Shown: positions 37,629-47,639 of the stretch, in pieces
How the letters are laid out: every line of letters starts with the position of its first letter
How positions within the stretch are numbered: position 1 is the first letter of the stretch
Assembly (NCBI RefSeq): GCF_042657165.1
Contig: NZ_JBHSNJ010000012.1
Location: 1,054,001-1,118,000 of the forward strand
Reading direction: 5' to 3'
From: Agrilutibacter niabensis
Lineage (GTDB): Bacteria > Pseudomonadota > Gammaproteobacteria > Xanthomonadales > Xanthomonadaceae
Length of the DNA stretch: 64,000 nucleotides
Made by a program: the position numbers and the translations under genes
The notes under the pieces: generated by a model
Databases searched by the model: none
The model's input: the letters and a program-made list of their open reading frames with translations, nothing else
What the model was told of the DNA's origin: nothing

Positions 37629-40600
37629 ATGAACACGCAATCCGACAGTCCTTCGAGGTACCGCCAGTTCACTCCAGCGTCGTGCATAACGCAACAGATC
37701 GAGCGGCAGGCCGCGAAGAGACCGGATGCGATTGCGGTCACGTGCGAAGGCGTGAGCCTGACCTATCGCGAGCTCAATAGCCGCGCCAACCAGCTGGCTC
37801 ACCGCCTGCGCTCCCTGGGAGTGGGACCTGAGACCCTGGTTGCGATCGGCCTGGAGCGATCGCTGGAAATGGTGGTGGGGCTGCTAGGCATCCTGAAGGC
37901 GGGTGGGGCATACCTGCCCGTCGACGCCTCGTACCCGCGTGAACGCGTCCAGTTCATGTTCGAGGATGCATGCCCGGCCGTGTTGCTGACCTCACAGGGG
38001 CAACGCGCATCACTGCCCGAAACCGACGTTCCGACCTTGATGCTCGATGGCGACTGGGCGGAATTCGCGACCGGGCCCTCGCATGATCCGGAGCCGTCGG
38101 CGCAACTGGAGAACCTGGCCTACGTCATCTACACGTCGGGTTCGACGGGCAAGCCAAAGGGTTGCCAGGTCACGCATGCCAACGTGGCGCGGCTCTTCAT
38201 GGCTACCCAGGACTGGTTCGGTTTCGGACCGGAGGATGTCTGGACATTCTTCCACTCCCACGCCTTCGACTTTTCGGTCTGGGAGATATGGGGGGCGCTG
38301 ATCCACGGCGGCCGCGTCGTAGTGGTCCCGTTCCTGGTGAGCCGCTCGCCGGAAATGTTCCATTCGCTCCTGGTCAACGAGCGCGTCACGGTCCTCAACC
38401 AGACGCCTTCCGCATTCCGCAGCCTCATCCATGCCGATCTCGCTTCCGGCACCGCGCCCTCCGCGCTTTGTTTGCGTTACGTGGTGTTTGGCGGCGAAGC
38501 GCTGGAACTGCAGATGCTGCGGCCGTGGTTCGATCGGCATGGCGACCAGCAGCCGCAGCTGGTCAACATGTACGGCATCACCGAAACCACCGTCCATGTG
38601 ACGTATCGCCCCATCGGCAATGCGGACCTGGAACGCAATGCCGGTAGCGTGATCGGCCAACCGATTCCGGATCTGCGGCTGTTCGTCCTCGATACCGCAC
38701 TCGCCCCGGTCGCCACCGGCGAAGTCGGCGAAATCCATGTTGCGGGCGCCGGACTGGCGCGTGGCTACCTCAACCGTCCGGAATTGACGGCGGAGCGCTT
38801 TTTCGACTGGCAGTCTCCCGAAGGCGAGCACATACGCCTTTACAAGACCGGCGACCTCGCGCGTTTGCTCGCCGATGGCGACCTGGAATACCTCGGCCGC
38901 AGCGACCACCAGGTCAAGATCCGCGGTTTCCGCATCGAGACCGGAGAGATCGAGAGCGTACTCGTCCGTCACGAATCGGTGCGCGCCTGCGCCGTGATCG
39001 CCCGTGACGATGGCGCCGGCGGTGAGCCGCGACTGGTGGCCTATGTGGTCCCGGCCGGCGCGCCGGCGTCACAGGCAGCGCTGCGCGCGCACCTTGCGAC
39101 TGCATTGCCCGACTACATGGTCCCCAGCGCATTCGTCGAACTCGAGGCGCTGCCCCTGACGGAGAACGGGAAGCTCGATCGTCGCGCGCTACCCGCCCCG
39201 GCACGGCAGCGTCCCGAGCTGGCAAATGCCTACGAACCACCTGTCGGCCCGCTCGAGGCAACCCTGTGCACCGCTTTCGGCGAGTTGCTCGCCATCGACA
39301 ATGTCGGGCGGAACGACAACTTCTTCGATCTCGGTGGCGATTCGCTGTTTGCAACGAGGTTGTTGCAGCGGGTGAGGCTGGCGCGCAAGGGTGGTGTGAT
39401 CCCGATTTCGCTGCTGTTCCACAACCCGACCCCGGCGACATTCGCCGCGTCACTGGAAGGCCGCAGTGGTTCTGGAATCGAGCCTTCACGGTTCGCGGCA
39501 GCCCATCGCAGGGACGGGGACCGCATGGTTGCCGACCCCATAGCCATCGTCGCGATGGCAGGGCGTTTTCCCGGCGCGGCGGATATCGAGGCGTTCTGGC
39601 GCAACCTGTGCGAGGGACGCGATTCGATCACCGTCTTCGGCCCAGACGAACTCGATCCTGCCGTGAGTGCGCAGGATCGCGACGATCCCGCGTATGTCCC
39701 GGCGCGCGGCGTGATCGATGGTGTCGAGCAGTTCGACGCGGCGTTCTTCGGCATCGGCCCGAAGGAAGCCGAATTGATGGATCCCCAACAGAGGATCTTC
39801 CTCGAGCTCGCCTGGGAGTGCCTGGAGCGCGCCGGCCACGTGCCCGACGCAACCTCGACGCCGGTCGGCGTGTTCGGCGGCATGTTCAACGCCAGCTATT
39901 TCCAGCGCCATGTTTCCGCCCATCCGGATCTGATCGACAAGGTTGGCGCCTTCCAGGTGATGCTGAACAATGAAAAGGACTTCATCGCCACACGGGTCGC
40001 ACACAAGCTCAACCTGACCGGCCCTGCGGTAAGCGTGCATACGGCGTGCTCGACTTCGCTGGTGGCGATCTGCCAGGCGGTAGACAGCCTGCGGCTGGGC
40101 CATTGCGACATGGCGCTGGCCGGCGGCGTCACCGTGACCTGCCCGCCGCGCAGCGGCTACTTCTACCAGGAAGGATCGATGCTCTCGCCAGACGGCCACA
40201 CGCGGCCGTTCGACGCGGATGCGCAGGGCACGGTGTTCTGCGACGGCGCGGCAATCGTATTGCTCAAGCGCCTGTCCGATGCCGTCGCGGACGGCAACCA
40301 GGTGTTCGCGGTGATCCGCGGCGGCGCGGTCAACAACGACGGCGCCGGGAAGGCCAGCTTTACCGCCCCCAGCAGCGAAGGGCAGGCGGCGGTCATTGCG
40401 ATGGCCCATGACAACGCGCGGGTCGACCCCCGCAGCATCAGCTATGTCGAAACCCATGGCACGGCCACGCCGGTGGGGGATCCGATCGAGATCGAGGGGC
40501 TGACGAGGGCATTCCGGCGCGGCACCGATGACAGCGGCTTCTGCAGGATCGGCTCGGTAAAGAGCAACGTCGGCCATCTGGTGATCGCTGCGGGCGCGAC

Positions 40601-43600
40601 GGGCGTCATCAAGACCGCGCTCGCCATGACCGAGCAGCGCATTCCCGCGACCCTGCATTTCAAGTCGCCGAACCCCGCGATCGATTTCTCCGGGTCGCCC
40701 TTCGTGGTCAACGCAACGCTGAGCGCGTGGCCCGCGACGGACGTGCCGCGACGTGCGGGCGTGAGTTCGTTCGGGGTGGGCGGAACCAACGCCCATGTCG
40801 TGCTGGAGGAGGCCCCCGGCCTGCCGGAGTCGGAGCCAGCGAATGGCCCGCAACTGATGGTGCTGTCCGCGCGCACGCCGACGGCGCTCGCGCACGCCAC
40901 CGCGCAGTTGGCCGATCACCTGGAGGCGGATCCCGACGCCAACCTGGCCGACGTCGCATGGACGCTCGCCGTGGGACGCAAGGCCTTCGCGCATCGCATC
41001 GCGATCGTCGCCGCTGACGTTTCCGGCGCGGTGGAGCAGCTGCGCAGTCCGGAAACCTCGGCTGCCGCAGCACGCGGGAAGCCAGCCCGACAGGGCGACG
41101 TCGTGTTCCTGTTCCCGGGGCAGGGCGCGACGTACCCGGGCATGGGACGGGCCCTGTACGAAACCGAGCCCGCATTCCGGGTGGCTTTCGATGATTGTGC
41201 CGACGCCTTGCACGCGGAGCTGGGATTCGACCTGCGCGAGCGCGTGTTTGCCGATGATCCCGAGGCACTGCTGCCGACGGCGATCATGCAGCCGGCGACG
41301 TTTGCGATCGAATATTCCCTGGCGCAGCTTTGGATGAGCCATGGCATCGCGCCGGCGGCGATGATCGGGCACAGCGTCGGCGAATTCGTGGCCGCGACTC
41401 TGGCCGGAGTGTTCACCTTGCCCGACGCACTGAGGCTGGTTGCCCGGCGCGGGGCCCTGATGCAGGCGCAGCCCGCCGGCGGCATGTTGTCGGTCCGGAT
41501 GACGCTGGACGACCTGCTTGCGCGCATGCCGGCTGATCTTTCGCTGGCGGCGGAGAACGCACCCGGCAGCTGCGTCGTTTCCGGTCCCCTGGATTCGATC
41601 GCCGGTTTCCAGGCACAACTCGAGGCCGAGGGCATCGCGTGCCGGGCACTGCGCACGTCGCACGCATTCCATTCGCAGATGATGGAACCGGTGGTTGCGC
41701 CATTCCGAGCCGAGGTGGAAGCACTCGAGCGGTCCGCGCCGGCGCTCCCGATCGTCTCCACGGCGACCGGAGACTGGCTGGATGCGCATAGCGCGGTATC
41801 GCCCGACTATTGGGCATCGCACCTGCGCGAACCGGTGCGGTTCGCCGCGGCATTGGGCAGGGTGCTCGACACCTCCGGGCGAGTACTGCTGGAAGTCGGT
41901 CCGCGCGCCACCTTGAGCGCACTGTCGCGCCAGCATCCGGCGGCGCAGAAGCAACAGATCGCAACCGTCGCGTCGCTGGCCGACAACCCCGCGGCCGAGA
42001 CCTCGGCTTTCCGGTTGGCGGCAGGGCAGTTGTGGTGCCGCGGCGTGGCGCTCGATCCGGCCATGTTCGATCGTCGGCACGTCCGCCGGCGCATCCGCCT
42101 GCCGACCTATCCGTTCGAGCGCCAGCGCTACTGGGTGGACGCGGTGGCCACGTCGAACGTCGTTCCGCACCCCGCCCTCGCCGGCGCACTGCATGCGGTA
42201 CCGCCCGTCGTCGCTCCCGCGTCCGAAGAGACGGTCGCGAGCGTCACCAACATGCCGGCCGCGCCGGATCGCCGGGGGCGCCTGGTCGCGCAGCTCAAGG
42301 ACATTTTCGAGGATGTCGTCGGCTTCGATCTGTCCGGAGTCGACGAAGACGCGAATTTCATGGAGCTTGGCCTCGACAGTCTGATGCTGACCCAGGTCGC
42401 GCTTCGCCTGCAGAAGAAGTTCACGGTCAGGTTGACTTTCCGGCAGCTGATGGGCGAGTGCGCCAGCCTCCATCGGCTCGCCGAGATGCTGGATGCGCAG
42501 TTGCCGGCAGAGGCCGTCGACGTAGGGGCGCCGCCTGCAGCAGCGGAGCCGGTCGGATCGGTCGGTGCCGTGGGCGCCGGGGCCGCCGGGAATCTGGCGC
42601 GCCAGTTGCTGGAACAACAGATGCAGCTCCTGCAGCGGCAGCTCGCCACCCTCGCGGGAGCCGCTGAAACGGGCACGGCGCAGCGCCCGGCGCCGGCCGG
42701 GGACGCAGCGGAGCTGGCGCACACCCGCTATGACGCGAAGAAGGCGTTCGGCGCGATCGCCAGGATCGACACCTCCACGAAGCAGGAGCTGAGCCCACGC
42801 CAGCGCGCGAAGCTCGATGCCTTCATAGACCGATACGTCGCGCGTACCCGCCGCTCGAAGGACTACACACAGGCGCATCGTTCGCATCTCGCGGATCCGC
42901 GCGTGGTGAACGGGTTCCGTCCCCTGCTCAAGGAGATCGTCTACCAGGTCGTGGTGGAGCGATCCAAGGGCGCGCACCTGTGGGACCTGGATGGCAACCG
43001 GTACGTCGATGCCACCAACGGCTTTGGCATGAGCCTGCTCGGCTGGCAGCCGGACTTCGTGCTCGAGGCCGTGCGACGCCAGCTCGAGGCGGGGTATGAC
43101 ATCGGACCGCAGCATCCGCTCGCCGGCGAGGTTGCCCGACTCCTGTGCGACTTCACCGGGCACGATCGCGCCGCGCTGTGCAACACCGGTTCGGAAGCGG
43201 TGCTGGGCGCACTGCGCCTGGCGCGCACCGTCACCGGTCGCGAAACCATCGTCCTGTTCAGTGGTTCCTATCACGGCATCATCGACGAGATGATCGTGCG
43301 CGGGACGAAGACGCTGCGCTCGGTGCCGGCAGCGCCGGGCATCCTGGCCAACACCGCCGAGCATGTCATCGTGCTCGACTACGGCACGCCGGAATCGCTG
43401 CAGATCATCCGCGAGCGTGCGCATGAACTGGCGGCCGTGCTCGTGGAGCCGGTGCAGAGCCGGCGGCCCGACTTCCAGCCGATCGAGTTCGTCAGGCAGT
43501 TGCGGGAGATCACGCGTGATGCAGGAGCAGCGCTCATCTTCGACGAGGTGGTGACCGGGTTCCGTCTGCACCCCAGGGGCGCGCAGGAGCTGTTCGGCGT

Positions 43601-44270
43601 CCAGGCGGATGTCGCCACCTACGGCAAGGTGATCGGTGGCGGATATCCGATCGGGGCCATCGCCGGCCGGCGCGAATTCATGGACGCCATCGACGGCGGT
43701 TTCTGGCAGTTCGGCGACGCGTCGGCGCCCAGCGTGGGCGTGACCTATTTCGCCGGTACCTTCGTGCGGCATCCGCTCGCGCTGGCGGCCGCCAAGGCGT
43801 CGCTCGAGCACATGAAGGCAAGGGGGCCGGCCTTGCAGGAAGGACTCAACGCGCGCACGGCGGCACTGGTCGACGAGATCAACGCATTCTGCGTCGCAGC
43901 GGGCGCTCCCCTCCTGGTGAAGCACTTCGCTTCGCTGTGGAAGCCCCGCTTCCTCGAGGACCATCCGTTGCAGGATCTGCTGTTCGCCATGCTTCGGTAC
44001 CGCGGCGTTCACATCCTCGAAAACTTCCCGTGCTTCATGACCGCCGCGCACAGCGAGGAGGACTGCCGTCACATCGTCGAGGCATTCAAGGCCTCGGTGA
44101 TCGAGTTGCAGGACATGGAGTTCCTGCCACGCCGGGAGTCTCGCCTGAAGATGGATGCGGCTTACCCGATCACGGCAGGCGCGCGTCTGGGACGTGAACC
44201 CGACGGCCACCCGGCGTGGTTCATCGCCGATCCCGCGCGGCCCGGCAAGTACCTGAAGGTGGGAACATGA
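37629..44270 (+). CDS. Hybrid NRPS/PKS with aminotransferase: A-T-KS-AT-ACP-AMT
   Basis: 2213 aa. The A domain (about 15-515) has YVIYTSGSTGKPKG, YGITETTV, YKTGDLAR and NGKLDRRALP; the hand-read specificity residues D-F-W-N-V-G-M-V-H-K match the Thr code. T (about 535-600) carries LGGDSL. KS (about 636-1057) has active-site HTACSTSL plus ETHGTATPVGDP and KSNVGHL. AT (about 1157-1457) has GHSVGEF and HAFH, indicating malonyl-CoA. ACP has LGLDSL near 1579. A class-III PLP aminotransferase fills 1747-2160, with the Lys in YGKVIGGGYPIG near 2000. No KR, DH or TE is present. Expected logic: load Thr, extend by C2, transaminate the beta-keto group, as mycosubtilin/iturin-type AMT domains do. The ATG at 37629 follows AGGTGGGC. 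The next NRPS starts on its stop (ATGA). Confidence 0.93.
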   Translation: MNTQSDSPSRYRQFTPASCITQQIERQAAKRPDAIAVTCEGVSLTYRELNSRANQLAHRLRSLGVGPETLVAIGLERSLEMVVGLLGILKAGGAYLPVDASYPRERVQFMFEDACPAVLLTSQGQRASLPETDVPTLMLDGDWAEFATGPSHDPEPSAQLENLAYVIYTSGSTGKPKGCQVTHANVARLFMATQDWFGFGPEDVWTFFHSHAFDFSVWEIWGALIHGGRVVVVPFLVSRSPEMFHSLLVNERVTVLNQTPSAFRSLIHADLASGTAPSALCLRYVVFGGEALELQMLRPWFDRHGDQQPQLVNMYGITETTVHVTYRPIGNADLERNAGSVIGQPIPDLRLFVLDTALAPVATGEVGEIHVAGAGLARGYLNRPELTAERFFDWQSPEGEHIRLYKTGDLARLLADGDLEYLGRSDHQVKIRGFRIETGEIESVLVRHESVRACAVIARDDGAGGEPRLVAYVVPAGAPASQAALRAHLATALPDYMVPSAFVELEALPLTENGKLDRRALPAPARQRPELANAYEPPVGPLEATLCTAFGELLAIDNVGRNDNFFDLGGDSLFATRLLQRVRLARKGGVIPISLLFHNPTPATFAASLEGRSGSGIEPSRFAAAHRRDGDRMVADPIAIVAMAGRFPGAADIEAFWRNLCEGRDSITVFGPDELDPAVSAQDRDDPAYVPARGVIDGVEQFDAAFFGIGPKEAELMDPQQRIFLELAWECLERAGHVPDATSTPVGVFGGMFNASYFQRHVSAHPDLIDKVGAFQVMLNNEKDFIATRVAHKLNLTGPAVSVHTACSTSLVAICQAVDSLRLGHCDMALAGGVTVTCPPRSGYFYQEGSMLSPDGHTRPFDADAQGTVFCDGAAIVLLKRLSDAVADGNQVFAVIRGGAVNNDGAGKASFTAPSSEGQAAVIAMAHDNARVDPRSISYVETHGTATPVGDPIEIEGLTRAFRRGTDDSGFCRIGSVKSNVGHLVIAAGATGVIKTALAMTEQRIPATLHFKSPNPAIDFSGSPFVVNATLSAWPATDVPRRAGVSSFGVGGTNAHVVLEEAPGLPESEPANGPQLMVLSARTPTALAHATAQLADHLEADPDANLADVAWTLAVGRKAFAHRIAIVAADVSGAVEQLRSPETSAAAARGKPARQGDVVFLFPGQGATYPGMGRALYETEPAFRVAFDDCADALHAELGFDLRERVFADDPEALLPTAIMQPATFAIEYSLAQLWMSHGIAPAAMIGHSVGEFVAATLAGVFTLPDALRLVARRGALMQAQPAGGMLSVRMTLDDLLARMPADLSLAAENAPGSCVVSGPLDSIAGFQAQLEAEGIACRALRTSHAFHSQMMEPVVAPFRAEVEALERSAPALPIVSTATGDWLDAHSAVSPDYWASHLREPVRFAAALGRVLDTSGRVLLEVGPRATLSALSRQHPAAQKQQIATVASLADNPAAETSAFRLAAGQLWCRGVALDPAMFDRRHVRRRIRLPTYPFERQRYWVDAVATSNVVPHPALAGALHAVPPVVAPASEETVASVTNMPAAPDRRGRLVAQLKDIFEDVVGFDLSGVDEDANFMELGLDSLMLTQVALRLQKKFTVRLTFRQLMGECASLHRLAEMLDAQLPAEAVDVGAPPAAAEPVGSVGAVGAGAAGNLARQLLEQQMQLLQRQLATLAGAAETGTAQRPAPAGDAAELAHTRYDAKKAFGAIARIDTSTKQELSPRQRAKLDAFIDRYVARTRRSKDYTQAHRSHLADPRVVNGFRPLLKEIVYQVVVERSKGAHLWDLDGNRYVDATNGFGMSLLGWQPDFVLEAVRRQLEAGYDIGPQHPLAGEVARLLCDFTGHDRAALCNTGSEAVLGALRLARTVTGRETIVLFSGSYHGIIDEMIVRGTKTLRSVPAAPGILANTAEHVIVLDYGTPESLQIIRERAHELAAVLVEPVQSRRPDFQPIEFVRQLREITRDAGAALIFDEVVTGFRLHPRGAQELFGVQADVATYGKVIGGGYPIGAIAGRREFMDAIDGGFWQFGDASAPSVGVTYFAGTFVRHPLALAAAKASLEHMKARGPALQEGLNARTAALVDEINAFCVAAGAPLLVKHFASLWKPRFLEDHPLQDLLFAMLRYRGVHILENFPCFMTAAHSEEDCRHIVEAFKASVIELQDMEFLPRRESRLKMDAAYPITAGARLGREPDGHPAWFIADPARPGKYLKVGT

Positions 44271-47200
44271 GCGCAGTAGTCTCCGTCGCACCGTTGACGT
44301 TCGAACCGGTGGACTATGACCCGTTCGCGGGCGGCCAACTGGCGCTGGTGGTGCCTACCACCGAGTCGCAGCGGGAGATCTGGCTCGCCGACCAGTTGTG
44401 CATCGAGGCATCGCTCGCCTTCAACCTGTCCGTGTCGCTGAGGTTCGGCGGCCCGCTGGACGTTGACGCGCTGCGTGCTGCACTCCAGGACCTGATCGAC
44501 CGGCACGACACGCTGCGCGCCAGCGTGGCCCCGGATGGCCAGAGCCTCGGCGTGCTGGAACGTTTCGAGCTTCCGCTTCCCATCTTTAACCTCGCGGTAC
44601 TCGACGCCACGGCTCGCGATGCCGCGGTCGAAGAACGTTTGCGCAGTTCGGTGGAGACCCCGTTCGTGCTCGGCGGCGATCCGCTGTTCCGGGCTGAACT
44701 CTTGCACCTGGCCGCGGACGAGCACCTGTTGCTGCTCACAGCGCACCACATCGTGTGCGATGGTTGGTCGTGGTGGGTCCTGGTCCGCGAACTGGGCGCG
44801 TTGTACGGCCTTCACTGCGGGGCGACGGACAAATCGCTTGCGGCACCGGCCAGCTTCGCCGAGTTCGCGATGGCGGAAGTCGATCATCAATCCGATGCCG
44901 CCCATTCCGCGGACGAAGCGTATTGGCTGTCGCGCTTCCCCGGCGAGGCACCGGTGCTCGAACTCCCCATCGACCGTCCGCGTCCCGCGCAACGCAGTTT
45001 TGCATCCGCTCGCGAGGACCGTGTGCTCGATGAGGAGCTCCTGACCGCATTGCGCAGGACGGGTGCGCGTCGTGGAGTGAGCCTGTTCGCGACCCTTCTC
45101 GCAGGTTTTTCGGGATTGCTGTCGCGGCTGACGGGGCAGGGGGATGTCGTTGTCGGCATTCCCGCCGCAGGACAACTGGTGGTCGGCGCCGACGATCTGG
45201 TCGGGCACTGCGTCAATACGCTGCCGTTGCGATTCGATGTTGATCCATCAAAGCCGTTCACCCACTTCCTGGATGCCGCCCAGGCAACGCTGCTCGACGC
45301 GCTCGAACATCAGCGCCACACATTCGGCACGCTGCTCAAGAAGCTGCGGATCCGGCGCGACCCGGCGCGGATGCCCTTGGTGAGCGTGTTGTTCAATCTC
45401 GACCAGGCCCTCGATCACGAAAGCACGGCGTTCGCCGGCCTGGCGATGGAGTTCGACAGCAATCCGCGCAGTTTCGAAACGTTCGAGCTGTTCGTGAACG
45501 CGGTTCAGGTGCAGGGTCAGCTGCGCCTCGAATGCCAGTACAACAGCGACCTGTTCGATCGCGCCACGATACGGCGCTGGCTGCACGCATACGAAACGCT
45601 GCTGCGTGCCGCGGTCGAGCGCGAGTCCGCGCAGTTCTCCACGCTGCCGCTGGTCGATGCTCCCTCGCGCACGGAACTGGATGCCTTGCAGCCGGCGCCG
45701 ATCGCCTACGACCGCAATTGCCGGATGCACCAGTATTTCGAGCGGCAATGCGATCGGGACCCGACACGGATCGCCCTGCAGGACGGCAACCTCGAGCTGA
45801 GCTACGCGGAGCTGGAAGCCCGCGCGAACCGCGTTGCCCACGTGCTGCGAAGCCATGGGGTCCACCGCGGCGCGCTGGTGGGACTCGCGCTCGACCGCGG
45901 CGCCGACATGCTGGCGGCGCTCCTGGGCATCCTCAAGGCAGGGGCTGGCTATGTGCCGCTGGACCCGCAGTTCCCCGCCGAGCGCCTCGCCTACATGGCG
46001 GCCGATGCCGGACTGGCGATGCTCCTGACCACCCGTGAGCACGCCGCGCACTTCGACCTGCGCGGCAGGCCGGTGCTTCTGTTCGACGACCACGGCTCGC
46101 AACTCGCCGCGGCGCCCACGACCCGCCTGGAACACGACCAGGGGGCGGCACTGCCAGAGGACGCTGCCTACGTCATCTACACGTCGGGCTCTACCGGGCG
46201 CCCGAAGGGCGTCATCGTGCCGCATCGGGCGGTGTCCAACTTCATCGACAGCATGCGTCGCGAGCCGGGGCTGGCCGCGCATGACCGCCTGCTGGCCGTG
46301 ACAACGCTGTCGTTCGACATCGCCGTGCTGGAGCTGCTGCTGCCGCTGGCGGTAGGCGCGCAGATCGTGCTGGCAGACCGCGACACAGCCGCCGATGGGC
46401 CCGCGCTGAGGGCGTTGCTGGACCGCAGCTACGCCACGGTGATGCAGGGCACGCCTTCCAGCTGGAGGCTGCTGATCGACGCGGGCTGGACCGGCTCGGC
46501 CGAGTTCAAGGCGCTGTGCGGCGGTGAGCCGATGGCGCCGGACCTTGCCGCATCGCTGCTGGCGCGTTGCGGGTCGCTCTGGAACGTCTATGGGCCTACC
46601 GAGACCACGGTGTGGTCGACCTGTGCCCGCGTCGTCCGGGGGGCCGGCGGGCAACCCCCTGACGTCCATATCGGCCGGCCAATCGGCAATACCAGCGTAT
46701 GGATCCTCGATTCGCATGGCGAACTGTGTCCGCTCGGAGTACCAGGCGAGATATGCATCGGCGGCGAAGGCGTCACCAAGGGATACCTGGATCGCCCCGA
46801 ACTGACCACGGAACGTTTTGTGGCGGATCGCTTCACCGAGCCATCGGAAAGCGCGTCGAAGAACGCGGGCGGGCTGCTCTATCGAACGGGCGACCGTGGA
46901 CGCTGGCGCCCGGACGGCAACCTCGAGCATCTCGGACGCCTCGACCACCAGGTCAAGGTCCGCGGCTATCGGATCGAACTGGGTGAGATCGAGGCAAATC
47001 TCGCCACGCGCGAGGAGATAGCACGTGCGCTCGTGATCGTTCGGGAAGACCGCGCGAACGACCAGCGCCTCGTGGCCTATGTCGTGCCCAAGCCAGGTGC
47101 GGTCGTGGAAGACGCCGCGTTGCGCGCGCACCTGCGCGAGCTGCTCCCGAGCTACATGCTGCCGCAGCACTTCGTCGTGCTTGATGAGATTCCACTCCTG

Positions 47201-47593
47201 CCCAACGGCAAGGTCGATCGGAACGCGCTGCCGTCGCCGGTCGCCAAGGAAGAGGGAGCTTCGCCCCGTCCAACGGCAGAGTCGGTCGCCGACCCGCGCG
47301 TGCGTTACCTGTCGGAAATCTGGTCCGAGCTGCTGGGCTTGCCTGCCGGTCCGGACGACAACTTCTTCGAACTCGGAGGCCATTCGATGCTGGCGGTACA
47401 GATGGCCAGTCGTGTCGAGCGCGATACCGGGCAACGGATCAAGCTGATCCGCCTGGGAGCCGAGACGCTTGCCCAGGTCGCAACGGCACTTCCGCTTCCC
47501 AACGATGCCCCCGGACCGGAAGCCCGCGCCGGTGGGCGCATCAGCAGCGGCCTGCGTCGGCTGTTCGGATTGTCTGAGGGATCAGGTCGATGA
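44267..47593 (+). CDS. NRPS module C-A-T
   Basis: 1108 aa. The C domain (1 to about 430) has the catalytic HHIVCDGWS near 160. The A domain (about 490-995) has YVIYTSGSTGRPKG near 632, VYGPTETTVW, YRTGDRGRW, HQVKVRGYRIELGEIEANL and NGKVDRNALP. Residues read by alignment to GrsA give D-I-L-Q-L-G-V-V-W-K, closest to the Gly code DILQLGLIWK. T is near 1031 (LGGHSML). No thioesterase or reductase follows, and the last 35 residues are Ala/Gly-rich. It should condense the beta-amino product of the upstream hybrid with Gly or a small residue and leave the chain on its carrier. It overlaps the upstream gene by four bases; the next hydrolase lies 46 bp downstream on the same strand. Confidence 0.93.
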   Translation: MSAVVSVAPLTFEPVDYDPFAGGQLALVVPTTESQREIWLADQLCIEASLAFNLSVSLRFGGPLDVDALRAALQDLIDRHDTLRASVAPDGQSLGVLERFELPLPIFNLAVLDATARDAAVEERLRSSVETPFVLGGDPLFRAELLHLAADEHLLLLTAHHIVCDGWSWWVLVRELGALYGLHCGATDKSLAAPASFAEFAMAEVDHQSDAAHSADEAYWLSRFPGEAPVLELPIDRPRPAQRSFASAREDRVLDEELLTALRRTGARRGVSLFATLLAGFSGLLSRLTGQGDVVVGIPAAGQLVVGADDLVGHCVNTLPLRFDVDPSKPFTHFLDAAQATLLDALEHQRHTFGTLLKKLRIRRDPARMPLVSVLFNLDQALDHESTAFAGLAMEFDSNPRSFETFELFVNAVQVQGQLRLECQYNSDLFDRATIRRWLHAYETLLRAAVERESAQFSTLPLVDAPSRTELDALQPAPIAYDRNCRMHQYFERQCDRDPTRIALQDGNLELSYAELEARANRVAHVLRSHGVHRGALVGLALDRGADMLAALLGILKAGAGYVPLDPQFPAERLAYMAADAGLAMLLTTREHAAHFDLRGRPVLLFDDHGSQLAAAPTTRLEHDQGAALPEDAAYVIYTSGSTGRPKGVIVPHRAVSNFIDSMRREPGLAAHDRLLAVTTLSFDIAVLELLLPLAVGAQIVLADRDTAADGPALRALLDRSYATVMQGTPSSWRLLIDAGWTGSAEFKALCGGEPMAPDLAASLLARCGSLWNVYGPTETTVWSTCARVVRGAGGQPPDVHIGRPIGNTSVWILDSHGELCPLGVPGEICIGGEGVTKGYLDRPELTTERFVADRFTEPSESASKNAGGLLYRTGDRGRWRPDGNLEHLGRLDHQVKVRGYRIELGEIEANLATREEIARALVIVREDRANDQRLVAYVVPKPGAVVEDAALRAHLRELLPSYMLPQHFVVLDEIPLLPNGKVDRNALPSPVAKEEGASPRPTAESVADPRVRYLSEIWSELLGLPAGPDDNFFELGGHSMLAVQMASRVERDTGQRIKLIRLGAETLAQVATALPLPNDAPGPEARAGGRISSGLRRLFGLSEGSGR

Positions 47594-47639
47594 GCTTCGT
47601 GCTCGGCGGTGGGTCCGCGACATTCCGGAGGCGCTCACG

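Noticed and set aside
39486..44291. 1601-aa minus-strand frame opposite the NRPS/PKS gene
   Set aside because: The plus-strand synthase has all catalytic motifs; the antisense frame has none and is Arg/His/Gln-rich.
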